A DNA stretch of 64,000 nucleotides from Roseitranquillus sp963776845 (GTDB lineage Bacteria > Pseudomonadota > Alphaproteobacteria > Rhodobacterales > Rhodobacteraceae): the NCBI GenBank assembly GCA_963776845.1, contig CAVZOJ010000001.1, positions 124,001 to 188,000 on the forward strand, given 5' to 3'. Position 1 is the stretch's first letter. Each line of letters begins with the position of its first letter. Position numbers and translations under genes: made by a program. Below, piece after piece: positions 1 to 9,051 of this stretch. The notes beneath the pieces are model-generated. The model made no database searches and had not been told where the DNA came from. It worked only from the letters and a program-made list of their open reading frames with translations.

Positions 1-2
1 TC

Positions 3-737
3 ACGGCGTCTGAGCTGGCGGTCGCCGTGGACGCCTCGCTGGAGCGCCTGCGGACCGACGTCATCGACCTCTACCAGTTCCACTGGCCGCAGCGCGGATC
101 GTACCACTTCCGCCAGAACTGGACCTTCGATCCGACGACCCAGGTCACCGCGGAGGTCGAGGACAACGTGGCCTCGGTGATGCAGGTGCTGAAGGACCTG
201 GTGCAGGCCGGCAAGATCCGCGCCTTCGGTCTTTCGAACGAAAGCGCCTGGGGGACGATGCGCTGGCTCGAGGCGGCCGCGCGCGTAGGGGGGCCGCCGG
301 TGGCGTCGATCCAGAACGAGTACTCGCTGCTCTGCCGGTACTTCGACACCGACCTCGCCGAGTTCTGCCACCACGAGGACTTGCCGCTGCTGGCGTGGTC
401 GCCTCTGGCGGCGGGTCTGCTGACCGGCAAGTATCAGGGCGGCAAGGTACCGGCGGGGAGTCGGATGTCGGTGACGCCCGGCCTTGGCGGGCGCAAGACC
501 GACCGGGCGTTCGGCGCGGTGGCGGCGTACCTGGATGTGGCCGAGCGTCATGGACTCGATCCCGCGGCGATGGCGCTGGCCTGGGTCCGGCAGCGACCGG
601 TGCCGACGATCCCGATCATCGGCGCCACCGACCTCGACCAGCTGGAGATCGCCCTGTCGGCGGTCGAGCTGACGCTCGATGTCGCTGTGCTCGACGATAT
701 CGCGGCGGTGCACCGCGCACATCCGATGCCGTACTGA
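3..737 (+). CDS. Aldo/keto reductase, C-terminal part
   Basis: NADP-dependent oxidoreductase of the aldo/keto reductase superfamily (Tas/YajO-like), expected in the cytosol with an unknown carbonyl substrate. The reading frame is open from the window edge, so the N-terminal third, with the catalytic Asp/Tyr region, lies outside. Visible family features are the DVIDLYQFHWP strand, the FGLSNESAWG segment, SIQNEYSLL, LAWSPLAAGLLTGKY, and the C-terminal cofactor-binding stretch IPIIGATDLDQLE. The internal ATG at 27 is not the real start, because homology continues upstream of it. The next gene is convergent. Family is certain; substrate is not predictable. Confidence 0.9.
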   Translation, partial: TASELAVAVDASLERLRTDVIDLYQFHWPQRGSYHFRQNWTFDPTTQVTAEVEDNVASVMQVLKDLVQAGKIRAFGLSNESAWGTMRWLEAAARVGGPPVASIQNEYSLLCRYFDTDLAEFCHHEDLPLLAWSPLAAGLLTGKYQGGKVPAGSRMSVTPGLGGRKTDRAFGAVAAYLDVAERHGLDPAAMALAWVRQRPVPTIPIIGATDLDQLEIALSAVELTLDVAVLDDIAAVHRAHPMPY

Positions 738-811
738 TGGCACCCTCGGCGCGATGACGGTCGCGCGCGAGCGCGAGGGGCTCGATGCCCCGAGTGCTCG
801 CCTCCCCGTCG

Positions 812-1669
812 TCAGGCGCCGCGCGAGAGCTCGCGCAGGTGCCGGGGGAAGTCGCGTGCCGACACGCTGGCCTCCCGCACCAGGAAGTCGAAGTGGCGAA
901 GGAAGGCTCGGACGCGCTCGGCATCGCGAAAGACGATGTAGCTCTGTCCGATGTAGAGTGCGGCCATGAGCGGGCCGAAGACGGTGATCGGCGCCGAGAA
1001 GACGCGCCGCGCGTCGAACAGAAACACCCGCAGCGACGGATAGAACTGCTCGTGCAGGCGGATCATCCGGTCGACCTGCGCCTGCCGAACCTCCCGCGGA
1101 ACGCCGCGATAGTAGCCCTCGCCGCGCACGAAGCTTTCCACCTCGAAGAGCGGCATGGCAATCTCGTAGTCGGATTCGTTCTGTCGCATCAGCGCCAGGC
1201 GGTCCTCCGAGGCGCCGATCGCCTGGTCGATGGTGCGGCCGACATGAGGTGCATACTCCCACTGCAGCATGTCGTGCGTCTTCAGCATGTCGGGCAGCGC
1301 CGCCGGCACGTGCCGGATCTTGTAGCCCGCCGCGTCGCGGTGCCAGGCGAAGATCTGTTCGTCGATCAGCGCGCGGGGCGCCTCGGCGATCGAGATCGAG
1401 GCGGCGACGATGTCGGCCGCGCGCTCCGGCCGCTCCGACAGCCCAAGCAGCCAGTCTGCCGACACGCCGAGGGCGGCCGCACATCCCCCGACGACCTGCG
1501 CGTTCGGCACCCGCGGCAGCGGCGACGAGAGCAGCTGCGAGATGGTGGAGCGGTCGACGCCGATCTCCCGCGCCAGCTCGCTTTGGTTGAGACCTTTTTC
1601 GTCCATTGCCAGGAGGACGCGCTGCCGGAGGATCTTGGCGCGCTCGCGCTTGTCGATTTGAACAAACAT
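812..1669 (-). CDS. XRE-family transcriptional regulator
   Basis: DNA-binding regulator of 285 aa. Residues about 10-60 form a Cro/CI-type helix-turn-helix (LNQSELAREIGVDRSTISQL), followed by ALGVSADWLLGLSERPERA, the usual end of an XRE domain. The remaining 220 residues are a soluble domain I cannot assign; they include a helical, aromatic-rich stretch that may bind a ligand. It is divergent from the fatty acid desaturase at 1755 across an 85-bp gap that should hold both promoters, so it may control that gene or itself. The start is the first Met, just before the HTH. Confidence 0.85.
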   Translation of the reverse strand: MFVQIDKRERAKILRQRVLLAMDEKGLNQSELAREIGVDRSTISQLLSSPLPRVPNAQVVGGCAAALGVSADWLLGLSERPERAADIVAASISIAEAPRALIDEQIFAWHRDAAGYKIRHVPAALPDMLKTHDMLQWEYAPHVGRTIDQAIGASEDRLALMRQNESDYEIAMPLFEVESFVRGEGYYRGVPREVRQAQVDRMIRLHEQFYPSLRVFLFDARRVFSAPITVFGPLMAALYIGQSYIVFRDAERVRAFLRHFDFLVREASVSARDFPRHLRELSRGA

Positions 1670-1754
1670 TGGTGACTTCTCTCACACTGCGGGTCGTTTC
1701 GCAGACAATATCCGTAATTCCACACATCGCGGAGCGACTTTACTCTACGCGATC

Positions 1755-2651
1755 ATGCGACATGGCAAAGATACCGCCGGCGAGTGGCGCACGGTCGCCT
1801 TGGTGCTGGTCTGCTACATCCTGTGGGGCGTCGCGATCGGGCCGGTGGCGTTGGTGTCGCTGCCGGCCGCGATCGTGCTGGCGGGACTGGCAGGTGCCCT
1901 GCATTCGTCGCTGCAGCACGAGGCGATCCACGGCCACCCGTTCCGCGACCAGCGCTGGAACGCGCTTCTCGTCCTTCCCGCGCTCACGCTGGTGGTGCCC
2001 TACGCGCGGTTTCGCGACCTGCACCTGGCGCACCACCGCGACGCCGACCTGACGGACCCGTACGACGACCCCGAGAGCAACTACCTTGATCCGGCGGTGT
2101 GGCGCGCGCTCCCGCGCTCCCTGCGCGTCGTCCTTTCCGCGAACAACACGCTCGCGGGACGCATGGTGTTCGGCCCGCTCATCGGATCGGCGTGGTTCTT
2201 CTGCGATGACTGGAGGCGGATGCGCGGTGGTGACAGGGCGGTGCTGCGCGGCTGGCTTCTGCACCTGCCCGCCGTGGCCGTCGTGCTCGCGGCGTACGCG
2301 GCCGTTGGCCAGATGCCGCTCTGGGCGCTGCTGGTTTCGGCCTACCTCGCGCTCTCACTCCTCAAGATCCGCACCTTCGCCGAGCACCGGGCGCACGAGC
2401 ATTCGGCCGGCCGCACCGTCGTGATCGAAGATCGCGGGCCGCTCGCGTTGCTCTTCCTCAACAACAACCTGCATGTCGTCCACCACATGCATCCGTCGGT
2501 GCCGTGGTATCGCCTGCCGACACTCTACGCGCGGAACCCGAAACGCTACCTCGGGCGGAATGGCGGCTATCGCTTCGCCTCATACCGGGAGCTCTTCGCA
2601 AGACATCTCTGGCGCGCCAAGGATCCGGTGCCGCATCCGTTCCGAGGCTGA
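1755..2651 (+). CDS. Membrane fatty acid desaturase
   Basis: Integral membrane di-iron desaturase/hydroxylase of 298 aa. The three histidine boxes are visible: HEAIHGH near residue 55, HLAHHRD near residue 95, and HVVHHMHP near residue 240. Hydrophobic segments lie before box 1 and between boxes 2 and 3. It should introduce a double bond or hydroxyl into an acyl or carotenoid-like chain at the inner membrane, but the substrate cannot be read from sequence. It lies divergent from the XRE regulator and 28 bp upstream of a transporter gene on the same strand, which may be co-transcribed. Confidence 0.85.
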   Translation: MRHGKDTAGEWRTVALVLVCYILWGVAIGPVALVSLPAAIVLAGLAGALHSSLQHEAIHGHPFRDQRWNALLVLPALTLVVPYARFRDLHLAHHRDADLTDPYDDPESNYLDPAVWRALPRSLRVVLSANNTLAGRMVFGPLIGSAWFFCDDWRRMRGGDRAVLRGWLLHLPAVAVVLAAYAAVGQMPLWALLVSAYLALSLLKIRTFAEHRAHEHSAGRTVVIEDRGPLALLFLNNNLHVVHHMHPSVPWYRLPTLYARNPKRYLGRNGGYRFASYRELFARHLWRAKDPVPHPFRG

Positions 2652-2679
2652 CACGCGCGCCTGGCGCAGCTAGAGCGCG

Positions 2680-3558
2680 ATGATGGAGCTCTGGGTCCTC
2701 GCCTCGCTCGCGGCCGCGCTCGCGCAGACCGTCCGGTTCGCCCTGCAGAAGCGGTTGACCCAGCGCAATCTGGGCCCGGCGGCAGCGACATATGCCCGCT
2801 TCGCGTTCTCGGCGCCGATCGTCCTGACCGTCGCCCTGGCGATCGCTGCCCGGACCGGATTGCCGGAGATGAGCCGTGCCTTCTGGCTCTATGCGCTGTC
2901 CGGTGGGGCCGCGCAGATCTTCGCCACGATCGCGGTTGTGGCGCTGTTCCGGGTCAGGGCCTTCGCGGTGGGGCTCGCGCTCAAGAAGACCGAGGTTCTG
3001 CAGACCGCGCTGGTCGGCTGGCTCGTCCTCGGCGACACGATCGGACCGATCGGGATCGGCGCGCTTGTCGGCGGGTCGGTCGCGCTGCTGCTGTTGTCTG
3101 AGCCGCCCAAGTCGGCGAGTGGCAGCGGTGTCGCGCTGGGCCTGCTCTCCGGGATCCTGTTCGCGGTCTCCGCGGTCGGCTACCGCGGCGCGACGCTGGA
3201 ACTTGGCGCCGGCGACCCGCTCTGGCGCGCCGTCTGGACCCTAGCGATGGTGACCACGGTGCAGTCGCTCGTCATGACGACCTGGTTCGCGCTGCGGGGT
3301 GGCGGCGCCTTGGTCCAGACCCTCCGCGAATGGCGGCTTGCCGCCCTCGTCGGGGCAAGCTCCGCGGCAGGCAGCTTCTGCTGGTTCGTCGCCTTCGCGC
3401 TGCAGAACGCGGCCTACGTCTTTGCGGTGGGGCAGGTGGAGCTGCTCTTCGGCATGCTCGCCTCGTCCCGCATCTTCGGCGAGGGGCTGAGCCGGCGGGA
3501 GCTTGCGGGCATGACGCTGCTCGCGCTTTCGGTGATCGTGCTCGTCGTCTATGGCTAG
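2680..3558 (+). CDS. EamA-family (DMT) transporter
   Basis: Inner-membrane permease of 292 aa with about ten hydrophobic helices in two EamA repeats (roughly residues 1-140 and 150-292), the usual length for drug/metabolite transporters. The end of the first repeat shows the typical LKKTEVLQTALVGWLVLGD motif and the second repeats the pattern with GQVELLFGMLASSRIFGE. The substrate is unknown. Two ATG codons stand in tandem at the start and either may be used. The 3' end overlaps the convergent Nudix gene by 4 bp. Confidence 0.88.
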   Translation: MMELWVLASLAAALAQTVRFALQKRLTQRNLGPAAATYARFAFSAPIVLTVALAIAARTGLPEMSRAFWLYALSGGAAQIFATIAVVALFRVRAFAVGLALKKTEVLQTALVGWLVLGDTIGPIGIGALVGGSVALLLLSEPPKSASGSGVALGLLSGILFAVSAVGYRGATLELGAGDPLWRAVWTLAMVTTVQSLVMTTWFALRGGGALVQTLREWRLAALVGASSAAGSFCWFVAFALQNAAYVFAVGQVELLFGMLASSRIFGEGLSRRELAGMTLLALSVIVLVVYG

Positions 3559-4238
3559 GCGGAAAGCGGGGAGGTGCCGCCCAGCCGGACGATCTCGCGA
3601 TCCTCGTCGTCGTTGCGAAAGAACGGCAAGTCGGGCGGCGGACCGAGGTCGGGCAGGCGGCGAGAGACCTCGGCGAGCACGACCTCGGTCACGAAGGGCA
3701 GGTCGTGGCGACGCACCTCGGGCAGCGGAAGCCAGGAGAGATCGCTCAACTCGCCATCGGAGGGCAGGCTGTCGGGATCGGTCGCAAGCCGGTCGGCATC
3801 GGCGGTGAAGAAGCGCGCATCAAACCGCCGGGGACGGCCGGGCGGCGTGATCGCGCGGAAGACGTAGCTGAGGCCCTCGGCGGACGGGCGATGGCCGGTC
3901 GCGGCGAAGTCGCGCCAGTCCTCCGGAGGGTCGGACCATTGCGCCGACGCGCCCAGGATGAGGCCGGTCTCCTCCCAGAGTTCGCGGATCGCGGCGACGG
4001 CGAGCGCGCCGGGCGATCGCTCGCTTTCCATCCCCAGCCGGTCATGGGAGACGTCGTCGATCGGTGCCGCGAGCGCCACGTCCGCGTCGCCGTCGTCGAC
4101 GGCCCCGCCGGGAAATACGAACTTGGACGGCATGAAGGCCGCCTTTCGTCCCCGCCGACCCATCAGGACGCGCGGCGCGGTCCCGGCGTCCCGGATCAGG
4201 ATGACCGTGGCCGCATCGCGGACGGGCTGTGCGATCAT
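3555..4238 (-). CDS. NUDIX hydrolase
   Basis: Cytosolic Nudix-fold pyrophosphohydrolase of 227 aa. The Nudix box is present in expanded form: FPGGAVDDGD, then after an insert of about 30 residues AIRELWEETGL, which carries the RExxEE metal-binding residues. The long insert inside the box is like YfcD/NUDT19-type members. I start at the ATG at 4238 because it overlaps the stop of the upstream DUF983 gene in an ATGA arrangement, implying translational coupling; an in-frame ATG at 4271 would lie inside that gene. The substrate (CoA or nucleotide derivatives) is unknown. Confidence 0.88.
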   Translation of the reverse strand: MIAQPVRDAATVILIRDAGTAPRVLMGRRGRKAAFMPSKFVFPGGAVDDGDADVALAAPIDDVSHDRLGMESERSPGALAVAAIRELWEETGLILGASAQWSDPPEDWRDFAATGHRPSAEGLSYVFRAITPPGRPRRFDARFFTADADRLATDPDSLPSDGELSDLSWLPLPEVRRHDLPFVTEVVLAEVSRRLPDLGPPPDLPFFRNDDEDREIVRLGGTSPLSA

Positions 4239-4627
4239 GCCTCGTCGAAGCCGTGCATCCGCTTGGCCCACTGGAAACCGACGATCGCGCCCTTGAGCCG
4301 CGGCAGCATCCAGAGAGACAAGGTCACGCAGCCGACGGAGAAGATCGTCGCCAGGACCATCGGATCAGGCCGGAATTCGGTGAAGGCCCACAGGATGAGG
4401 GGCGCCATCAGGTGCCCCACGATGAGGATCGTGAGGTACGCAGGACCGTCGTCGGCGCGGTGGTGATGCAACTCCTCGCCGCAGACGACGCAGGTGTCGC
4501 GGACCTTGAGGTACCCCTGCATCAACGGGCCGGCGCCGCAGCGCGGGCACTGCCGCCGAAAGCCGCGAAGCATCGACGACCCGACGGGACGCTCTCCGTC
4601 GTCCGGCGCATGCCCGAAATCGAACAT
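4235..4627 (-). CDS. DUF983 membrane protein
   Basis: Small membrane protein of about 130 aa. The N-terminal part has a CPRCGAGPLMQGYLKVRDTC zinc-ribbon-like cysteine set followed by CGEELHHHRADDGPAYLTI, the DUF983 signature, then two transmembrane helices. A longer reading frame extends upstream, but I choose the Met at 4627 because AAGGAG lies about six bases before it. It overlaps the Nudix gene downstream by 4 bp and forms a two-gene operon with it. In other alphaproteobacteria DUF983 genes often sit near cytochrome oxidase or Nudix genes; the role is undefined. Confidence 0.82.
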   Translation of the reverse strand: MFDFGHAPDDGERPVGSSMLRGFRRQCPRCGAGPLMQGYLKVRDTCVVCGEELHHHRADDGPAYLTILIVGHLMAPLILWAFTEFRPDPMVLATIFSVGCVTLSLWMLPRLKGAIVGFQWAKRMHGFDEA

Positions 4628-4937
4628 CTCTCGCTCCTTCATGAGATGTACGATACTACAGCACGCCGTCGCCGACATGAAGGGCGTATGCTGCGCCGCG
4701 GCGCCGTGTCGCGAAATCGGTCGCGGGCGCGGAGAACAGTCGCGTGCACCTGCATGAGCCCAACATGACGGGCGGCGCGGCCGCAAGCAGACCGAGGTGC
4801 GGATGGTCCGCGCCAAGCTGACGAACGTCGCCATGCGTTGTGTGTACCGGTGGAGTTCCCGATCGCGCGTTCGTCGAGCGCCGGATGATGGCGCTCGGAG
4901 CCACCCGCACCGTGCAGACTAGAGTTGCGCCGGCGAT
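4628..4937. other. Intergenic region, no gene recognised
   Basis: About 310 bp between the start of the DUF983 gene and the stop of the pleD-like gene, both on the minus strand. It should hold the promoter of the DUF983-Nudix operon. Short open frames here show no family resemblance or convincing ribosome-binding site, and no strong terminator hairpin is obvious. Confidence 0.5.
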
Positions 4938-6314
4938 CTAGGCTGCCGACCGTCCGAGCGTCACCTGGTTCCGGCCCTCGGCCTTGGCGTCGTAGAGCGC
5001 GCGGTCCGCCTGGTCGATGAGCGCGGAGACGACATCGATGCCGCGGGCGCTGCCGCCGACCGCGATGCCGACGCTTATCGTGACGCTGACTTCCTCGCCG
5101 GACGGAAGCGTCACCGGCTCGCGCCCGACCGTCCGCCGGATGCGCTCACCGGCCAGCTTGGCCTCCGAAAGGGGGCACTCGGGCAGGGCGATCAGGAACT
5201 CCTCGCCACCGATTCGCGCCACGAGGTCGTTCCCCCGGAGGTTATCGCGGATCCGGCGTGCGACCTCGATCAGCACCGCGTCGCCCGCAGCGTGGCCCCA
5301 GGTGTCGTTGACGGCTTTGAAGTGATCGAGGTCGGCGATCATGATCGTGAAGTTGCGCCCGGTCTCGGCGGCGCGACTCGTCAGTCGCTTGAGATGCGCC
5401 ATCGCGTAGCGCCGGTTATAGAGGCCCGTGAGCGAATCGATCACAGCCATGCGCAGATCCTCGTCGAGCGCGGCGCGCAGCGAGTCGGCCTGTTGCTTGC
5501 GCCGGATCTGCGTGCGCAGTCGAACAGCGAGTTCGGCATCGTCGAAGTCGGACGGGATGAGATCGTTCGCCCCGAGGTCGAGCGCCATCGCGGCGTACTC
5601 CGCATGCCCGACCTCGGCGATGGCAAGGATGCCGGCGCGTCGCGTCTGCGCCCGCGCACGAATTTCGGGGATCAGCTTCAGCGCCTGAAGGCCGTCATTC
5701 ACCAGATCGAGAACGTAGACGTCGGCGGCGCGACCCTCCTTGCCCTGGTCGAGCGCAGCGGCGGGCCCGACAACCTCGACCCGGTCATGCACGAGCCTAC
5801 GCAAGCGCTGGGGCCAGTCGTGCGTCGCGTTGTTGTTGCAGGCGACGAAAGCGATCCGGCCGGGACGTACAAAGGTCTGCGTCGATTCCGCAAAGCCGAA
5901 CTCGCCCGCGGTGTTTCGGCGGCGCCGCAACTCCTCGCTCGTCTCGCTGAGCCGCTGGATGCTGCGCAAGCGCGCCATCAGGACGACTTCCTCCGGCGGG
6001 TACCGCAGGAGTTCGTCGGCCCCGGCTTCGAGCGCCGCGCGCCGCGCCTCGGTGTCGCCGGTCTCGCTGGCCATGATGATCGGGATGTCGCGAAGCTCTT
6101 CACGGGCCTTGAGGCTCCGACAGACACCGATCGTGTGCTCCCAGTCCGCGCCGTCAAGAATGAGAATGATGTCCGGGTTGTGACCGATGGCGACCGAGGC
6201 CAGGCGGTCGTCCGCATCGACGCAAATGACGTCGTACCGCGCTCCACCGATCATGCGGCAGAGAGCGTCACGCTCGTCCACATTGTGCCCTGCGATCAGT
6301 ATGCGGCCCGACAT
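4938..6314 (-). CDS. pleD: PleD-like response regulator / diguanylate cyclase
   Basis: Cytosolic signalling enzyme of 458 aa built like Caulobacter PleD: receiver domain 1 (about 1-120, acceptor-type Asp in ILILDGAD near residue 54), receiver-like domain 2 (about 150-270) and a C-terminal GGDEF domain (about 290-455). The catalytic motif reads GGEEF, preceded five residues upstream by RGND, an RxxD inhibitory site, so it should make cyclic di-GMP from two GTP and be product-inhibited. The usual acidic pair at the first receiver's N-terminus is not visible (IAGHNVDERD), so phospho-control may be altered. It is divergent from a DUF3572 gene. Confidence 0.88.
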   Translation of the reverse strand: MSGRILIAGHNVDERDALCRMIGGARYDVICVDADDRLASVAIGHNPDIILILDGADWEHTIGVCRSLKAREELRDIPIIMASETGDTEARRAALEAGADELLRYPPEEVVLMARLRSIQRLSETSEELRRRRNTAGEFGFAESTQTFVRPGRIAFVACNNNATHDWPQRLRRLVHDRVEVVGPAAALDQGKEGRAADVYVLDLVNDGLQALKLIPEIRARAQTRRAGILAIAEVGHAEYAAMALDLGANDLIPSDFDDAELAVRLRTQIRRKQQADSLRAALDEDLRMAVIDSLTGLYNRRYAMAHLKRLTSRAAETGRNFTIMIADLDHFKAVNDTWGHAAGDAVLIEVARRIRDNLRGNDLVARIGGEEFLIALPECPLSEAKLAGERIRRTVGREPVTLPSGEEVSVTISVGIAVGGSARGIDVVSALIDQADRALYDAKAEGRNQVTLGRSAA

Positions 6315-6402
6315 CTTCTGTTATCTAATCCTTTCCGAGGCGCGTGATGTACCCTGATGATTTATTGGTTAATAAGGCATTGACGAGTTCGGAGATGCAA
6401 CC

Positions 6403-6681
6403 GTGCGGCGAGATGATGCCGAGACTGTCGCTTTGAAGGCGTTGGCCTGGCTGGCGGCCGACGAGGAGATGCTAAAGCATTTCTGCGCCGCGACGGGAAG
6501 CGCGCCTGCCGAGCTGCGTTCGTCGGCCGCAGATGCCGAGTTCCTGGCAGCCATTCTCGATTTTCTTGCGCTCGACGATTTGTGGGTGCTCGGCTTTGCA
6601 GCCGAGGCCGGTCTGCCGCCGGAGACTCTTGCCGCGGCGCGCGCGGCGCTTCCGGGGGGCGACCTGCCGCACTGGACCTGA
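6403..6681 (+). CDS. DUF3572 family protein
   Basis: Small helical protein of 92 aa matching DUF3572 as I know it from Rhodobacterales and Rhizobiales (ALKALAWLAADEEMLKHFCA ... FLAAILDFLALDDLWVLGFA). The function is unknown. It is divergent from pleD, an arrangement that I believe recurs in this order, but the sequence alone does not prove a link to cyclic-di-GMP. The start ATG/GTG region lies 88 bp from the pleD start; the protein length is normal for the family. Confidence 0.85.
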   Translation: MRRDDAETVALKALAWLAADEEMLKHFCAATGSAPAELRSSAADAEFLAAILDFLALDDLWVLGFAAEAGLPPETLAAARAALPGGDLPHWT

Positions 6682-6781
6682 TCACGCCGCGTCCCCGAAG
6701 ATCCGGTCCGACAGCGGAAAGCGACCTCCTTCCGTCGTATTCCGGCTCATCCGCGACTGGTGGTTCGCGTCTGATGCCATC

Positions 6782-8356
6782 ATGCCCGATACAGATGCAG
6801 CCACCATTCCGCGAAGTCCGAGGCGCCGAAGCGGGGGACGGGCGGCGCACGCGGATCGGATGGGACATGAGCCTATCCGCCAGTCGCCATGGCGTCCGCC
6901 CCTCAATACCGACCGCCCGACGGAGCCGTTGGGCCCCGAAGGCGTCGCCGCGGTACACGATACCGCCATGCGGATCCTCGAGGAAGTCGGCATCGGCATC
7001 TTGAACGAAGAGGCGTCGCAGTTGCTGCTGGAGGCGGGCTGCACCCTCGCCGACGGCAAGATGCGGATGGGTCGCGACTTCGTGATGGAGATGGTCGGCA
7101 AGGCGCCGCGCAGCTTCACGATCACGCCGCGGAATCCGCGGCGTCGGATCACGATCGGCGACGGCACGATGAACTTCGTCAACGTGTCGTCGCCGCCCAA
7201 CTACTGGGACCTCACGACGGGGAAGGTTCCGGGCACTCGTGCCCAATGCCAGGACCTCCTCCGGCTGACGCAATTCTTCAACTGCATCCACGTCGCGGGA
7301 GGCTACCCGGTCGAGCCGCTCGACTGCCACGCGAGCGTCCGGCACCTCGACGTCCTCTTCGACAAGCTGACGCTGACGGACAAGGTGGCGCATGCCTACT
7401 CGCTCGGCAGCGAGCGCGTCGAGGACGTCATGGAGATGGTGCGCATCGCGTGCGGGCTCAGCGTCGAGGAGTTCGAGGCGAGCCCGCGGATGTACACCAA
7501 CATCAACTCCACCTCGCCGCTCAAGCACGATTGGCCGATGCTCGACGGCTTCATGCGCTGCGTGCGTCGCGGCCAAGCGGTCATCGTCACCCCCTTCACG
7601 CTGGCCGGCGCCATGGCCCCGGTCACGATGGCGGGGGCAGTCGCGCAGAGCATCGCGGAGGGCTTGTCGGCGATCGCGCTGGCGCAGTGGATCCGGCCCG
7701 GAGCGCCATGCGTGCTCGGGACGTTCACGTCGAACGTCGATATGCGCTCCGGCGCGCCGGCCTTCGGGACCCCAGAGTACATCCGGGCGACCCAGATGGC
7801 AGGGCAGATGGCGCGCTTCTATGGCCTGCCGCTTCGCTCTTCGGGCTCGTGCGCATCCAACGTCCCGGACGGGCAGGCGATGTGGGAGACGACGAACTCC
7901 CTCTGGGCCGCCGTCCAGTCGGGCTCGCACGTCGTATACCATGCGGCGGGCTGGCTCGAAGGCGGCCTCATCGCGAGCCCGGAGAAGTTCGTGATGGATT
8001 GCGAGGTCTTGCAGCAGATCCAACGCTATTTCGATCCGAGCGTGACGGCGACGACAGAGGGTGACCTGGCGCTCGACGCGATCGCGGACGTTGGCGGCGA
8101 TGGTCACTACTTCGGCATCGCGCACACTCAGGAACGCTACCAGACTGCGTTCTACCAGCCGTTCCTGTCGGACATCCGCAATCACGAGGCCTGGATTCAG
8201 GCCGGCGCCACCTGGACGGCCGAAAGGGCTCATAAGGTGTTTCGCGATATCGTGAAGGTGTTCGAGCCGCCGTCGCTCGATAGCGGTATTCGCGAGGAAC
8301 TTAAGGACTTCGTGGAGCGTCGCAAGCGTGAGGGCGGCGCGCCCACGGACTACTAG
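6782..8356 (+). CDS. MttB-like methyltransferase, non-pyrrolysine type
   Basis: Member of the trimethylamine methyltransferase (MttB) superfamily, 524 aa. True MttB carries pyrrolysine encoded by an in-frame TAG; no internal TAG is present here, so it belongs to the non-Pyl branch, which includes glycine-betaine and related quaternary-amine demethylases that pass a methyl group to a corrinoid protein. The start is set at the ATG giving MPDTDAATIP and a GGRAAHAD stretch, which resembles the N-terminus of relatives; the open frame continues upstream but overlaps DUF3572. No corrinoid protein or MtbA-like partner is visible nearby, so substrate and partner are unknown. Confidence 0.85.
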   Translation: MPDTDAATIPRSPRRRSGGRAAHADRMGHEPIRQSPWRPPLNTDRPTEPLGPEGVAAVHDTAMRILEEVGIGILNEEASQLLLEAGCTLADGKMRMGRDFVMEMVGKAPRSFTITPRNPRRRITIGDGTMNFVNVSSPPNYWDLTTGKVPGTRAQCQDLLRLTQFFNCIHVAGGYPVEPLDCHASVRHLDVLFDKLTLTDKVAHAYSLGSERVEDVMEMVRIACGLSVEEFEASPRMYTNINSTSPLKHDWPMLDGFMRCVRRGQAVIVTPFTLAGAMAPVTMAGAVAQSIAEGLSAIALAQWIRPGAPCVLGTFTSNVDMRSGAPAFGTPEYIRATQMAGQMARFYGLPLRSSGSCASNVPDGQAMWETTNSLWAAVQSGSHVVYHAAGWLEGGLIASPEKFVMDCEVLQQIQRYFDPSVTATTEGDLALDAIADVGGDGHYFGIAHTQERYQTAFYQPFLSDIRNHEAWIQAGATWTAERAHKVFRDIVKVFEPPSLDSGIREELKDFVERRKREGGAPTDY

Positions 8357-8463
8357 GATGGTCCTCGCTTGCATTTGAGGAAACTGCGCAACGACGGCGC
8401 GCGCCATTTGAGCAAATGTTAAAGACATCCCCGTAGTGTCGGCTCGGTACAAGAGGCGATCCG

Positions 8464-9051
8464 ATGCATGGATTGATGAACAGGGCGATCGAATGCTTCG
8501 TGCGCGACACCTACGGTTGGCGCAGGTGGTGCTCCATCGCGCGTGACGTGGGTCTGGAGGACGCATCATTCGAGGCGATGCTGACCTATGACGATGCCCT
8601 GACCGACGCAGTCCTCGATGCCGCAAGCGCGCAACTGAACAAGCCGCGCGAGGACTTCCTGGAAGACCTCGGGACATACCTCGTGTCGCATCCGACCACC
8701 GAGGCGTTGCGACGCCTGCTGCGGTTCGGCGGTGACTCGTTCATGGAGTTCCTCAACTCGCTCGACGAGCTGGCAGGGCGCGCCAGGCTCGCGGTGTCCG
8801 ACCTCGACCTTCCGGAACTCGAGCTCGTCGAGGAACGGAGCGGCACCTTCCTTCTCTACTGCCAGTACCCGCGGCCCGGGTTCGGGCACGTGCTGACCGG
8901 TGTCCTGCGGGCGATGGCGGACGATTACGGCGCGCTCGTGATGCTCGAGATGGTCGGGCGTCACGCCGATATCGAGATCCTGCAGATCGTGCTGCTCGAG
9001 TCGGCATTCGCCGAAGGCCGGGTCTTCCACCTCGCCGCGGGGCAGTCATGA
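8464..9051 (+). CDS. H-NOX-like (HNOB) sensor lacking haem ligands
   Basis: Protein of 195 aa with the H-NOX fold signature: MHGLMNRAIECFVRDTYG at the start, then DFLEDLGTYLV, FGGDSFMEFLNSLDEL and RPGFGHVLTGVLRAMADDYG. In haem-binding H-NOX the proximal His follows 'DE(V/L)'; here the aligned residue is Ala104 (DELAG). The YxSxR haem-propionate motif aligns to C133-Q-Y135-P-R137, so only Arg is kept. Haem binding in the usual way therefore looks unlikely. The stop overlaps the start of the HNOBA-GGDEF gene (ATGA), giving a coupled sensor/effector pair. The homology assignment is strong; the loss of ligands rests on my hand alignment. Confidence 0.85.
   Translation: MHGLMNRAIECFVRDTYGWRRWCSIARDVGLEDASFEAMLTYDDALTDAVLDAASAQLNKPREDFLEDLGTYLVSHPTTEALRRLLRFGGDSFMEFLNSLDELAGRARLAVSDLDLPELELVEERSGTFLLYCQYPRPGFGHVLTGVLRAMADDYGALVMLEMVGRHADIEILQIVLLESAFAEGRVFHLAAGQS

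Noticed and set aside
3330..4466. Plus-strand ORF of 378 codons across the DMT transporter end and the Nudix gene
   Set aside because: It runs antisense to the Nudix gene, which carries a clear Nudix box, and has no domain of its own.
4656..4910. Minus-strand ORF of 84 codons between DUF983 and pleD
   Set aside because: No ribosome-binding site and no protein-like pattern.
6782..8356. Pyrrolysine-containing trimethylamine methyltransferase
   Set aside because: No in-frame TAG is present and no pyl genes are nearby; it belongs to the non-Pyl branch.
6362..8677. Long minus-strand ORF of 771 codons opposite the MttB-like gene
   Set aside because: Rich in Arg, Ala and Pro with no family signal; it is a shadow of the GC-rich coding strand opposite.
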